From the NCBI RefSeq assembly GCF_000325705.1, contig NC_019904.1, forward strand, positions 4,528,001 through 4,592,000: a stretch of DNA of 64,000 nt. The letters run 5' to 3'. The translations under genes were made by a program, and so were the position numbers. Under the pieces are notes generated by a model. That model was not told the DNA's origin and made no database searches. It was given only the letters and a program-made list of their open reading frames with translations. Below, piece by piece: positions 1-9,109 of the stretch. The first letter of the stretch is position 1. Every line of letters begins with the position of its first letter. This DNA comes from Echinicola vietnamensis DSM 17526. Its GTDB lineage: Bacteria; Bacteroidota; Bacteroidia; Cytophagales; Cyclobacteriaceae.

Positions 1-594
1 GAAGCTTTTTCCATCCTCAGAAATGGAATAAAGGGCTTGTAACTGATCCAAGCAATATTTCCTATAGGGCCAAAAAGAACGGACGTTCGGTGCATCTTCA
101 TAAATGTCAAAGCGGTGCGCCCTGCTGATGACCGATGCGGCCATCTTTCCGGATTCCCTTAGCTGTAAAAAGCCATATGTGGCCTCGTTGAACCAATAGG
201 TGTAAACGACATTTGTCTTCTGGAGCAATTCAGCTTTGCCCTCAAAGAAATGTGCATAAGCCCTTCCATTGGAGATAAATTTTAGCAGCATGGCCACATC
301 CTTCCATGACTTTAGCTTTTTCCGGTGCGCCCATACGGCCTTTATAAAATCGCTGGAAAACAAGGCCTGGATGGCTCGGGAGACTTTTCTTTGGTAAGCT
401 TCCGAAAATGAACAATTGACAACTACATTTTCAGGTACTTTTCTGCAGTAACTTCCTATTTCATACGGATAGACCGTTACTTTATCATAGCATTTCGCCA
501 CCAGCTTAATCTCACTTTCCAGAAAAGCTTCCGTCTTGAAAAAAGGAAACCTTTTAGTGATTAATATTAATTCCTTTGAGCCCATAACTTTCAT
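1..594 (-). CDS. Glycosyltransferase family 4 protein, N-terminal part (cut by left window edge)
   Basis: The frame is open for 198 codons from an ATG at 594 to the window edge, so the C-terminal half is missing. The product starts MKVMGSKELILITKRFPF and soon has FKTEAFLESEI, a layout typical of the acceptor-binding Rossmann domain of GT4 glycosyltransferases; the donor-binding E-x7-E region would lie outside the window. A second in-frame Met lies three codons in and could be the true start. The ATG sits one base beyond the stop of the next glycosyltransferase gene, so the two are almost certainly translated from one transcript. Inferred role: cytoplasmic addition of a sugar to the lipid-linked repeat unit of the exopolysaccharide. 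Donor and acceptor cannot be read from sequence. Confidence 0.75.
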   Translation of the reverse strand, partial: MKVMGSKELILITKRFPFFKTEAFLESEIKLVAKCYDKVTVYPYEIGSYCRKVPENVVVNCSFSEAYQRKVSRAIQALFSSDFIKAVWAHRKKLKSWKDVAMLLKFISNGRAYAHFFEGKAELLQKTNVVYTYWFNEATYGFLQLRESGKMAASVISRAHRFDIYEDAPNVRSFWPYRKYCLDQLQALYSISEDGKSF

Positions 595-595
595 G

Positions 596-1750
596 TCAAA
601 TTGCCTGGTATAGTTTTACAAGTTGTGCCGTATTGTATGCCGCCGAGTTTTCATTTTTAGGCTGGAAAACCTCTTCATTTATGTCTTTGCCAAGGAACGT
701 ATCTAAGGCCTTGGTCAATCCCTCTTCGTCTTGACGATCGTATACCAAACCACATTCTTCGGAAACTGCTTCGGGTAGCCCGCCGACGTTGGAAACGATT
801 ACTTTTTTTTCCAGTCCAAAGGATGTCATCACCACACCACTTTGGGTCGCATCTTTGTACGGGCAGATCACGGCCCTGCTGTGCCTTACCAAAGCAGCCA
901 CTTCCTCGTTCTCCAAAAAGCGATTGATGATGGTAATCCGCTCACTCTTCACCAATTCATCCGGGACAGCGAAATTGGCCTTCCATTTTCCCGCGATGAC
1001 CAATTTTAGATCTGGATGCCGTTTGGAAAGCGCCTGGAAGCTCTTCAATAGATCATCTACGCCTTTGTATTGGGACACCCTTCCGATAAATAAAAGATAA
1101 TTGTCAGGAAGCGGTATTGCTGAGGTACTGCTTTCGTAATTGGCATAAAAGGTGTATGGAACCAATGAAAGATTATGAACCGATTTTTTGTTACCGTAAA
1201 TGGCCCGGAAAGTCTTTTTTGAATGCTCAGAAAACGTGAGAAAAAAATCCGCTCTTGGGTACATCAGGCTTCTGATCAATTTTCTTCTCCAATCCTGCTC
1301 TCCTGAATGTGGTTTGGGATCGTGCACATCTATCACCCATTTGCGGCACTTCACAAAAAGTGGCAATGCAAATAACTCTATGGAAATATCATCGAAATGA
1401 ATCACATCAGGAGCGATGGCGTTAATCATTTTAGCCAGCTGCTTGTTCTTTTTTATTCCATCCATACCTACGCGCCTTTTCGGAAAGAAAACAAAATCAA
1501 AAGACTTGCAATCCATAATATAAGGGTCAAAAAATGCCGCATCTTTTAACTCGTCCTTGATGGCCGAAAAGGGATAAATCGCTTTGGAGTTATGATGAGG
1601 TATTGAAGTGAGGTTAAAGATGGTCGATGATAATTTCCCTTCAGAGGTGATCACAAACACATGAAGGTCCACACGTTTGGCCAATTCCTTTATATACTCA
1701 ATAGAAAAATCCAAGAACCAAGGATATGTCACATATACTACCTTCATCAA
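596..1750 (-). CDS. Glycosyltransferase family 4 protein
   Basis: 384 residues, a normal length for a GT-B fold enzyme. The N-terminal half (about 1-190) is a Rossmann-like acceptor domain. The second half begins near PLPDNYLLFIGRVSQYKG, the usual start of the Glycos_transf_1 (PF00534) donor domain. ICPYKDATQSGVVMTSFGLEKK corresponds in part to the E-x7-E nucleotide-sugar region, although the first Glu appears replaced (DATQSG where PS/E-G is usual), which could indicate altered donor use. There is no signal peptide or membrane segment, so it acts in the cytoplasm or at the inner face of the membrane. The start ATG overlaps the stop of the upstream pyruvyl transferase gene by four bases (ATGA), showing translational coupling. 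Sugar specificity is unknown. Confidence 0.85.
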   Translation of the reverse strand: MMKVVYVTYPWFLDFSIEYIKELAKRVDLHVFVITSEGKLSSTIFNLTSIPHHNSKAIYPFSAIKDELKDAAFFDPYIMDCKSFDFVFFPKRRVGMDGIKKNKQLAKMINAIAPDVIHFDDISIELFALPLFVKCRKWVIDVHDPKPHSGEQDWRRKLIRSLMYPRADFFLTFSEHSKKTFRAIYGNKKSVHNLSLVPYTFYANYESSTSAIPLPDNYLLFIGRVSQYKGVDDLLKSFQALSKRHPDLKLVIAGKWKANFAVPDELVKSERITIINRFLENEEVAALVRHSRAVICPYKDATQSGVVMTSFGLEKKVIVSNVGGLPEAVSEECGLVYDRQDEEGLTKALDTFLGKDINEEVFQPKNENSAAYNTAQLVKLYQAI

Positions 1751-2658
1751 AAAACCGGCTTGTGAAGTTTCTGATTCAGGACCGCGACTTCCTCATCTAT
1801 CTGGGAAAATACCTGATTTACCCTTTGGTCGGAAGACAAGTCATAGCTAATATTCTGCTGGGAAAGTGTCTTGAGAATTTGATCTTTCACCTTGCTTTTT
1901 AACATCACATCGGCCGCCACATTCCCTCCCGTAAGGCTTTTAATCATGGAATGAAATCTTCCCTTTTTGTACAGTGGGATATACAGTGGGTCATGCTGAA
2001 AGATCTCTACGGAATTCATCCAGTCCGTCCATTTAAATTCAGCTACCCGCTCCCCTTCTGTATAAGGTGTCGTCAAAATAAAACGTCTCCAGGGGATCCT
2101 GAAAATATCAGCTAAAATGGCTCCGTGCATGGCCTCAGAGATCACAAATTTAGAGGCCGCTATTTCTCTCAAGGTATATTCGATCCCTAAATCAGTATGG
2201 GTGGTGATGTAGTGTATACCCAGTTCTTTACAAATGCTCTTCCAATCAAAATAGCTTTCAGACTTAAAGTAAGGGATGAAACTGACCTCGTACTGTTTAC
2301 TCGTCTGGGCTATTTGCTGAAATTCAGGGAGCAATTGGAGGGCATAAGCTGCATCAGAAATATAATCGAACTTTCTATTAAAGTGGTTGGAAGAGAGTGG
2401 CCCCCTCAAAAATCGAACGTCCCATTGATCATCCATAGGAAACTGCTTATATACCGGTCGGACTCCGGTGCCAAAAACCACCTTTCTTTTGTTTCGAGCG
2501 CCAATGATATGCTTATTATGTTCATATAAAATGGTGCCTATTCCTAAAAAAGCCAGGTCATCTGAAGAATCTTCCTCACCAAATAGCTTTGGCCATAACC
2601 AACCGTTCAGGTCGTCGCCGAAGTTTCCTTTTTTTGTTTTATAGTATAAATACTCCAT
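1747..2658 (-). CDS. Polysaccharide pyruvyl transferase family protein
   Basis: 303 residues matching the polysaccharide pyruvyl transferase family (PF04230; CsaB/WcaK-like). The N-terminus KKGNFGDDLNGWLW carries the family's typical G-N-x-G-D start. FVISEAMHGAILADIFRIPW near residues 172-190 is the conserved S-x-x-x-H-G-x-I region of the second domain. Such enzymes transfer a pyruvate ketal from phosphoenolpyruvate to a sugar of the repeat unit, adding negative charge. Some family members act differently, so ketal transfer is inferred. The gene starts 7 bp after the flippase stop and overlaps the next glycosyltransferase by 4 bp, so it belongs to the exopolysaccharide operon. Confidence 0.85.
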   Translation of the reverse strand: MEYLYYKTKKGNFGDDLNGWLWPKLFGEEDSSDDLAFLGIGTILYEHNKHIIGARNKRKVVFGTGVRPVYKQFPMDDQWDVRFLRGPLSSNHFNRKFDYISDAAYALQLLPEFQQIAQTSKQYEVSFIPYFKSESYFDWKSICKELGIHYITTHTDLGIEYTLREIAASKFVISEAMHGAILADIFRIPWRRFILTTPYTEGERVAEFKWTDWMNSVEIFQHDPLYIPLYKKGRFHSMIKSLTGGNVAADVMLKSKVKDQILKTLSQQNISYDLSSDQRVNQVFSQIDEEVAVLNQKLHKPVF

Positions 2659-2665
2659 AGATGCG

Positions 2666-4213
2666 TTATTTAAATGCCAGTTGCTTTTTTTTGGTTATCT
2701 TCTCTTTAATTTTCTGGATCCCCTTGGTGACTATTTCCTTTTCATCTTCGCAAAGTCCCCAGAAGTTTATCGCGATTGCAGTAGCCGTGGCTGCCAAAGC
2801 CATGGTGAACAAAAACCTGAATTCGAAATCGAGGATATTGATGGACAGTAAACATGTCCCCACCAATACCAGCAATGGTACAATTTCCTTTAGAATCACC
2901 CGATCAAAGTATTGTCGGACAGAAAGCCCTGCCAGTCTGTTCAAAAAGTATAGCCTTAAACAACAAGCGATAAATTCCACGACAATGTATCCTGCCAATA
3001 CGGAATAGGCTGCGAAGCCCATTTCCAACAACAAGAAAGCCAACGGGAGATTAAGCAACAACACCCCTCCGACCGTGGCCTGATATGCCTTTATCCTCCC
3101 CGTAGCCTGAATGGCCGATTGCAGTCCGATGGTCAGCTGATTGATAATGGAACCTACCAGGACCATTTGGCAGAAAACCGCCGCATAATCAGGCACCTCT
3201 TTCAGCCAAACCCCCAAAATATTGTTCATCTCAAAAATGAACGGGACCGCCACAATGCTCAACAAAAAGAATCCAAACTTGCTGGCAATCATGGCCAGGC
3301 GAAGCATTCGTTTTCGATCTCCATTGCCTTCGCTCTTCATGATCTGTGGATTGATGGACTTCAGCATGGTGGTCGATAAAAACATCAATTGCCCACTGAC
3401 TTGGTTAGCAATCGCATAAGCAGAATTGATAATTGCCCCAAAAAACAAGTTCAAAATCACCGCAAGGCCCTGCGTCCTTCCCAAGCTGCATAGGGAACCA
3501 AATAAGTTCCAACTCGCATAGGATCCAAGTTCCTTTAACAGTGGTTTATCTATTTTTTGGCGGTTTGAGATTTTGCACTCCTCATAGGATTTGATGCAAA
3601 AAACCGCATAGACTACAAAACTCACACTGCTGATGCCGGCCATTAGCAGTCCATAAATGATGAGCTTACTTCCGGAAGTTTGGTACAGAAATAAAGCAAT
3701 GGCCAATTTCATCAATACCTCCAAAATGTTTACCAGTGCCACATAAACCATATTCTCATGGGCCACCAAGGAACCATTATAAGGAACAGACAGTATGAGG
3801 AAAAACACATTGACGACCATAAAATGATAGACCAATTTGGCCTCGCCAAGTTTATCTGCGGGGATATTCAGAAAGCCATCAAACAAGAATAACCCTGCCA
3901 GCTCCAGGATTCCCCATAATGCCAGCCCGAGCATCAAATGGAAGAACATGCTGTTCCAGAAAATCTTGGCTTGCATTACTTTGTCCTTTTTTCCTTGAAA
4001 GAAGGACAAAAAACGCTGGGTAGAGGTCGCCATGGCATTTTTCAAGAAAGACAGCATCACAATTACCCCTGCGATCAGGTTAAAAATACCATAATCCTCT
4101 GCCCCCAATGCATCCAGAACAATCCTGGTCGTGAACAATGAGATGCCCACGGTGATGATGATCCTTCCATAAAGGATTCCAGTGTTAAATACTACCCTGT
4201 TTGCTGCGTTCAT
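2666..4213 (-). CDS. Wzx-type polysaccharide flippase (MATE/PST superfamily)
   Basis: I place the start at the ATG at 4213, giving 515 residues beginning MNAANRVVFNTGILYGRI. The family normally begins like this, with the first helix straight after a short basic segment. The longer frame, starting at 4282, would overlap manC by 32 bp and add an odd charged extension. The protein is hydrophobic throughout, with roughly 12-14 membrane segments. It contains SLFTTRIVLDALGAEDYGIFN, in part the conserved segment of Bacteroidota O-antigen/polysaccharide flippases. It would move the undecaprenyl-linked repeat unit across the inner membrane. It lies between manC and the pyruvyl transferase in the same tight operon. 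No Wzy polymerase is visible in the window; one may lie beyond the left edge. Confidence 0.88.
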   Translation of the reverse strand: MNAANRVVFNTGILYGRIIITVGISLFTTRIVLDALGAEDYGIFNLIAGVIVMLSFLKNAMATSTQRFLSFFQGKKDKVMQAKIFWNSMFFHLMLGLALWGILELAGLFLFDGFLNIPADKLGEAKLVYHFMVVNVFFLILSVPYNGSLVAHENMVYVALVNILEVLMKLAIALFLYQTSGSKLIIYGLLMAGISSVSFVVYAVFCIKSYEECKISNRQKIDKPLLKELGSYASWNLFGSLCSLGRTQGLAVILNLFFGAIINSAYAIANQVSGQLMFLSTTMLKSINPQIMKSEGNGDRKRMLRLAMIASKFGFFLLSIVAVPFIFEMNNILGVWLKEVPDYAAVFCQMVLVGSIINQLTIGLQSAIQATGRIKAYQATVGGVLLLNLPLAFLLLEMGFAAYSVLAGYIVVEFIACCLRLYFLNRLAGLSVRQYFDRVILKEIVPLLVLVGTCLLSINILDFEFRFLFTMALAATATAIAINFWGLCEDEKEIVTKGIQKIKEKITKKKQLAFK

Positions 4214-4250
4214 TCGTGTTGGACGTTGGTGATTTGGCCTCTTAAGTGTT

Positions 4251-5252
4251 TCACATGACCAGTTCCGGCCGTTCGTTTTCAAGTCGCTGGAACACGTCCT
4301 TGACTTCTTGTGAATTTTCCTTTTTCAGGGCCAGCACGGCATCTTTGGTAAAGATCAAAAGCGTATTGGTCAAGCCTGTAAATTCGATATGGGTGTTGGT
4401 TCCGATGACCATGTTTCCGGAGTCATCCAGGTGGTGCCCCTTTTTGCCAAGGTAATCGTAAATCGCCTCGAATGATCCCATATCGGACCACTCAAAATCG
4501 GCTGCTACCACCTTGATTTTTTTGGATCGCTCCATCACGGCATAATCCACCGAAAGTGACGGAATGCGCAGGGATTCGGTTTCTGGCAGAAAAATCTCCT
4601 TCTTAAGCATATATGCCCCATAGGCCTGATCGAAAATCTCCGTTTCATACCTTCTCAATTCGGCAAGGAAAACCCCTGCTTGGAAGCAAAACATGCCTGA
4701 ATTCCACAAATATCCTCCTTGTTTAAAGAAATTATCCGCCTTTTCCTGTTCGGGTTTTTCATGGAAGTCTTTAACATCCTCCCCAACCGCTTCGATGTAA
4801 CCATACCCGGTTTCTGGATGGCTAGGCTTTAACCCAAACGTTACGATGTTTCCTTCATTGGCCAGCTGTATGGCCCGTTTTACGGCGGTTTGGTAAGCCG
4901 TGCCAGGTGTTATGAGGTGATCTGATGGAGTCACAAAAAGCACATCTTCCTCATGGCAGTGAAAAGCAGAAAATGCGATGGCAGCAGCGGTATTTCTGGG
5001 GCAGGCTTCCACCAGTTCCCTGTATTGGCTCAGCTTGCTGGCAGCCATGTCTTTCCTGGACAATTCATAGTTATCCTTATTGCCTACCACCAGTACTTCA
5101 TCGGCTATCGATCGGTTTCTGGCCACTGTCTTTTGAAACAAGGTTTCCCCGTCGAAAATCGGTAAATATTGCTTGGGACGACTCTTCCTGGAGAGTGGCC
5201 ACAACCGACTGCCCACGCCCCCTGAAAGCACTACGTTCACGATCTTGCTCAT
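4251..5252 (-). CDS. manC: Mannose-1-phosphate guanylyltransferase
   Basis: 333 residues, matching the single-domain nucleotidyltransferase form without the C-terminal phosphomannose isomerase cupin found in about 480-residue bifunctional enzymes. The N-terminus [16 protein letters not shown] is the nucleotide-binding signature, followed by [15 protein letters not shown] is the metal-binding D-H region. [10 protein letters not shown] and [10 protein letters not shown] are the usual sugar-binding motifs, and [17 protein letters not shown] is the typical C-terminal block. It makes GDP-mannose from mannose-1-phosphate and GTP in the cytoplasm. Its start overlaps the stop of the UDP-glucuronate decarboxylase gene by 4 bp. 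It implies mannose, or a sugar derived from GDP-mannose, in the polymer. Confidence 0.92.
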   Translation of the reverse strand: MSKIVNVVLSGGVGSRLWPLSRKSRPKQYLPIFDGETLFQKTVARNRSIADEVLVVGNKDNYELSRKDMAASKLSQYRELVEACPRNTAAAIAFSAFHCHEEDVLFVTPSDHLITPGTAYQTAVKRAIQLANEGNIVTFGLKPSHPETGYGYIEAVGEDVKDFHEKPEQEKADNFFKQGGYLWNSGMFCFQAGVFLAELRRYETEIFDQAYGAYMLKKEIFLPETESLRIPSLSVDYAVMERSKKIKVVAADFEWSDMGSFEAIYDYLGKKGHHLDDSGNMVIGTNTHIEFTGLTNTLLIFTKDAVLALKKENSQEVKDVFQRLENERPELVM

Positions 5253-6193
5253 ACCGGTACTTTTAAAATCCGATCAAAATAATTTATGGTTTCAATAAGG
5301 CCTTCACGGAGCCTTACCTTTGGTTCCCACCCCAATTCCTTCTTGGCCATGTGAATGATGGGTTGACGCTGCATGGGATCATCTTGGGGAAGTGGCAAAA
5401 ACTTCAGTTGGCTTCCACTGCCCACCAAATCCAAGATCTCCTGAGCCAGTTCAAGCATGGTAAACTCACCAGGATTTCCGATGTTCACCGGCCCCGTAAA
5501 ACCGTCTCTTGAATTCATCAGACGATACATACCTTCAATCAGGTCCTCTACATAACAAAAACTCCTCGTTTGTAGCCCATCACCGAAAATGGTAATGTCC
5601 TCCCCTTTGAGGGCCTGTACAATAAAATTGCTCACCACCCTGCCGTCGTTTGGATGCATCCTGGGGCCGTAGGTATTAAAGATCCGCATCACTTTGATGT
5701 CCACGCCATGTTGGCGATGGTAATCAAAAAACAAGGTTTCGGCACACCGTTTTCCCTCATCATAGCAAGCCCTGATGCCAGTGGTATTGACACTACCTTT
5801 GTAGCTTTCTGGTTGGGGATGGAGTTCCGGATCACCATATACCTCGGAAGTACTGGCTTGTAGGATCCTTACTTTTAACCTCTTGGCCAGTCCCAGCATG
5901 TTAATGGCACCGATCACTGAGGTTTTGGCGGTCTGGACAGGATCAAACTGATAGTGAACCGGACTTGCCGGACAAGCCAAGTTATAAATTTCATCCACCT
6001 CTACGTAAAGCGGAAAGGTGATATCATGCCGGAGAAATTCAAAGTTCTTCTCATCCAGCAGATGGTGGATATTTGATTTTCTACCGGTAAAAAGATTGTC
6101 CACACACAATACTTCATTCCCCTCTTTCAGTAGTCTGTCGCAGAGATGGGATCCTAAAAATCCCGAGCCTCCTGTCACTAAAATTCTTTTCAT
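5249..6193 (-). CDS. UDP-glucuronate decarboxylase (UDP-xylose synthase)
   Basis: 314 residues from the ATG at 6193, which puts the Rossmann start [18 protein letters not shown] where the family expects it; an upstream in-frame ATG at 6205 would add four residues. It is an extended short-chain dehydrogenase/reductase: glycine-rich NAD site GGSGFLG, catalytic STSEVYGDP and Y-x3-K in CYDEGKR, then [21 protein letters not shown], partly diagnostic of UXS enzymes. Known reaction: NAD-dependent decarboxylation of UDP-glucuronate to UDP-xylose. The loop before the catalytic Tyr reads [12 protein letters not shown] rather than the more usual Y-W-G-N-V-N-P-I-G-x-R-S. This is the first gene of the manC-flippase-glycosyltransferase run, downstream of a 476-bp gap. 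Confidence 0.9.
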   Translation of the reverse strand: MKRILVTGGSGFLGSHLCDRLLKEGNEVLCVDNLFTGRKSNIHHLLDEKNFEFLRHDITFPLYVEVDEIYNLACPASPVHYQFDPVQTAKTSVIGAINMLGLAKRLKVRILQASTSEVYGDPELHPQPESYKGSVNTTGIRACYDEGKRCAETLFFDYHRQHGVDIKVMRIFNTYGPRMHPNDGRVVSNFIVQALKGEDITIFGDGLQTRSFCYVEDLIEGMYRLMNSRDGFTGPVNIGNPGEFTMLELAQEILDLVGSGSQLKFLPLPQDDPMQRQPIIHMAKKELGWEPKVRLREGLIETINYFDRILKVPV

Positions 6194-6669
6194 CTTTTGC
6201 TTCAAATAGTGAGTAAATAATAAAGTTTCTTCGCCCGCTGGGCACTGTCCTAAAACCCCAATAAGGTTCGCCAGGCATTTTCTAAATGTGATTATTAAGT
6301 CTAAAGTTTTGGGATCATGTAGATCATGCCCAGATACAGCTTCGCCCCGTCAGTCCCATATTTCATGAACTTAGCGAAGACAATTGTAAAGATCATTATT
6401 TATAAATATAATATTAAAAAACACTTTAATTACATGTTTTTTAATATAAAATCACTAATTATTAATGAAATGAAATTAAATGATAATCAAGTGAATTTGC
6501 CCCCTAAACCGTACTTTAATCGCCTGCTAAAGGCGATAATCTCCTGTAGCTTTTCGTAAAAATTCTGCTACCGGTCAGTTGGCTAGCTCCGCTTTGGGAG
6601 TGCCCCGGCCTGTGACCGGGACACTTGTTAAATCAACTATCAACAATGGTTGAAGCGGTTACCCTGGGC
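6194..6669. other. Intergenic region between UDP-xylose synthase and wzc genes
   Basis: 476 bp with no credible gene. The right-hand part (about 6500-6630), just downstream of the wzc stop, holds several small inverted repeats. ATCGCC/GGCGAT pair at 6519-6524 and 6532-6537. CCCGG/CCGGG pair near 6604-6620. GTAGC/GCTAC lie near 6546-6571. These could attenuate or end the wza-wzc transcript, but none carries a good T-run on the minus strand. The left part is very AT-rich and probably holds the promoter of the UDP-xylose synthase operon. A plus-strand 77-codon frame at 6326-6559 has no recognisable features. Confidence 0.4.
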
Positions 6670-9102
6670 TTATTTTTTACCAACTAGCTTTCCTAGCCAA
6701 TTGGCTTGTTCTTTCTCGTTTTCATGGTATCCATTGGATCCGTATCCGTATCCATATCCATAGGCAAATCCGTAATGGCCCATTTCGAAATCGACATCAT
6801 TTAATAGCGAATACATCTTTTTTACGCCGCCTTTCTCCACCAGTCCACGCAAAATCTGCAGGTTTGCCTTTGGGGAATAGTTTTGCCTGAACACGTACAT
6901 ATTGATATCGGCAAGGGAAAAGAGTTCTTTGGTCTCTGACACCAAGCCTACGGGTGCACAATCCAGGATCAACACATCATAATGTGCTTTAATGTCCTCG
7001 ATCATTTCTGTAAAATAATTTTGTGCCAGTAGCTCGGCTGGATTTGGCGGAACCGGCCCAGAAAGGAGCACATCCAATTGGTCGTAGCCAGACGGTTTTA
7101 CGGCTTCTTTCCAAGGCATGCCTACGCTCAGACAAGTACTTACTCCACGGTCGTTTATCATACCGAATTCCTCAGCGATCTTTGGTTTACGGAGATCCAA
7201 CCCGATCAAAATGGTCTTTTTCCCCATCATCGCATAAACAGAGGCCAGGTTCACTGCGCAAAACGTCTTTCCTTCTCCGGATACCGAAGAGGTAAAAAGT
7301 ATCGTTAGCTTTTTCGCCCCGGGACTTAGGAAAGTCATGTCGGCCCGTAGGCTCCTAAAGTTTTCAGAAATCGTAGATTTTGGCCTATTGAGCACTGTCA
7401 GCACATTTTCGTGGCTTGCCGGATTTTTCCCTATCATGCCAATAAGCGGGACCGGAATCTGTTCCTCCAGTTCCTTGGGGTCCTCTATCTTGTTGTTGAA
7501 AAAGTTTCTGACGAAAATAAATCCAACTGGAAAAAACAACCCGACAAATGCTCCTAAAACAAGGTTGATCAATGTCTTGGGCGCTACCGGCTTGGTTGCT
7601 GCCCTGGCAGTGTCCAGGATGGAGTGTTTAGGGGTATTGGAAGCCAAGACGATCTGGGATTCGGCCCTTTTTTGGAGTAAATACAAATAGATGTTTTCAT
7701 TGATGGAAAACTTTCGCTGGATCCCCAGCAGGTTCCTTTCCGTCTCTGGCAACTTGTTAATTTCCTGTTCGACTTGATTGATTCTATTGGCTATTTCTGC
7801 CAATGCACTTTCCGTATTTTTTATAGCCGACTTCGTGTTTTCTAAAACGGACTGTCTGGTCGTTTTGATCTGCGTATTGATCTGCTCCAATGCAGGTGTA
7901 GAAGAGGAATAAGTGGATTTTAACCGTAGCCGTTCCGTTTGAAGCTCGGACAGTTTTACCACCAGGCTATTTAACAAGGGATCCGTATTTCCAATGATCG
8001 AAGGAGCGACCAATCCCTCATCCGATTCACCTTGAAGGTAGCTCTCCAGGGTATGATAATAATCCAATTTGAGCTCTATCTCACTCCGTTGCTTTTCATA
8101 ATCCTGAAGCCTTTCGAATATCATCACGCCTTCTTCACTAAGATTGAAAACATGATTCTTGGTTCTATAATCCTGCAGGCGTGTTTCAAAATAGCTCAAA
8201 GAATCGGTGATACCATTGAGCTGATCATCAATAAAGCTAATGGTATTGGCCGTGGCTTTATTTTTTTCACTGAGTTCGCGTTCGAGGTAAACGCGCATAA
8301 GTCTATTGATAAAATCCTGTCCCAGTTTCCGGTTTGGGGTTTCCATGCTGATCTGAAGGATGGAAGCCAGCTTATTGGTCGGGGCCACGCTAATGGCCTT
8401 TTGGTATTTAATCACCTGGGAATGGGTATCTGAAAATTTGAAAAACACCGTCTCGCCGGGTTGCCCGGAGATATTATTGACCTGAAATTCAAAATGGTCT
8501 CCCTCCAGATGATCTCCAAAGGCATGTTCACCTTCTAAACCATCCAATTTCTCCTCTAACTCCACTTTAAAAAATGGATCTGAAGGATGATAAATATAGA
8601 GTTCATCATTATCAATCGACAATCGGTACTTTTCCTCGCTAAGAACTTCTAACTTGAACATTCCACCGACTAACTGCTCTTTGTTCCAATTTACCGTTAT
8701 GTCCAGGGGGATGTTACCGTATTTGCTCACTTTAGCAAAAAAACCATCCTCGAAATAAGAAACATTGAGTTTAAGCTCCTCTACGACCTGCTCGGTCAAT
8801 GCATAAGAGGTCAAGATACCTATTTCGTTTTCGATATTGTTTTTTGGCTGGAGCAGTGAACTGGCCCCTAGAAAATCAGCTCCCAAATCCTGAGACTCTT
8901 CGCCAACCAAAACGGAGCCGTTCACCTTATATATGGGGGTCATCAATTTACTGGCAGCATAGGCCAAAACTATCCCCATAAATGTACAGGCCACGATCAT
9001 TTTCCAATGCCTCAAGTAATTGTTAAGGATGGTCTTGATGTCTACATCTTCTTCCTGATTTAGCTCAGGCAGTTGATTTACATGGGTATTCTTCGCTAAC
9101 AT
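6670..9102 (-). CDS. wzc: Exopolysaccharide co-polymerase / tyrosine autokinase (Wzc-like)
   Basis: 810 residues in the fused Wzc layout. A Wzz domain begins near residue 20 (VDIKTILNNYLRHWKMIV, then the first membrane helix). A long periplasmic coiled-coil region covers about 270-500, and a GNVR-like domain precedes the second membrane helix near 520. A BY-kinase domain occupies about 580-760. Kinase motifs are visible: Walker A SVSGEGKT (about 605-612), Walker A' LIGLDLRKPKI and Walker B VLILDCAPVG. The C-terminus carries a tyrosine cluster, HYGFAYGYGYGYGSNGYH, the expected autophosphorylation tail. These inner-membrane proteins control polymer length and export with Wza, whose gene lies 7 bp upstream. 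No low-molecular-weight tyrosine phosphatase gene is in the window. Confidence 0.93.
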   Translation of the reverse strand: MLAKNTHVNQLPELNQEEDVDIKTILNNYLRHWKMIVACTFMGIVLAYAASKLMTPIYKVNGSVLVGEESQDLGADFLGASSLLQPKNNIENEIGILTSYALTEQVVEELKLNVSYFEDGFFAKVSKYGNIPLDITVNWNKEQLVGGMFKLEVLSEEKYRLSIDNDELYIYHPSDPFFKVELEEKLDGLEGEHAFGDHLEGDHFEFQVNNISGQPGETVFFKFSDTHSQVIKYQKAISVAPTNKLASILQISMETPNRKLGQDFINRLMRVYLERELSEKNKATANTISFIDDQLNGITDSLSYFETRLQDYRTKNHVFNLSEEGVMIFERLQDYEKQRSEIELKLDYYHTLESYLQGESDEGLVAPSIIGNTDPLLNSLVVKLSELQTERLRLKSTYSSSTPALEQINTQIKTTRQSVLENTKSAIKNTESALAEIANRINQVEQEINKLPETERNLLGIQRKFSINENIYLYLLQKRAESQIVLASNTPKHSILDTARAATKPVAPKTLINLVLGAFVGLFFPVGFIFVRNFFNNKIEDPKELEEQIPVPLIGMIGKNPASHENVLTVLNRPKSTISENFRSLRADMTFLSPGAKKLTILFTSSVSGEGKTFCAVNLASVYAMMGKKTILIGLDLRKPKIAEEFGMINDRGVSTCLSVGMPWKEAVKPSGYDQLDVLLSGPVPPNPAELLAQNYFTEMIEDIKAHYDVLILDCAPVGLVSETKELFSLADINMYVFRQNYSPKANLQILRGLVEKGGVKKMYSLLNDVDFEMGHYGFAYGYGYGYGSNGYHENEKEQANWLGKLVGKK

Positions 9103-9109
9103 AGGTCCA

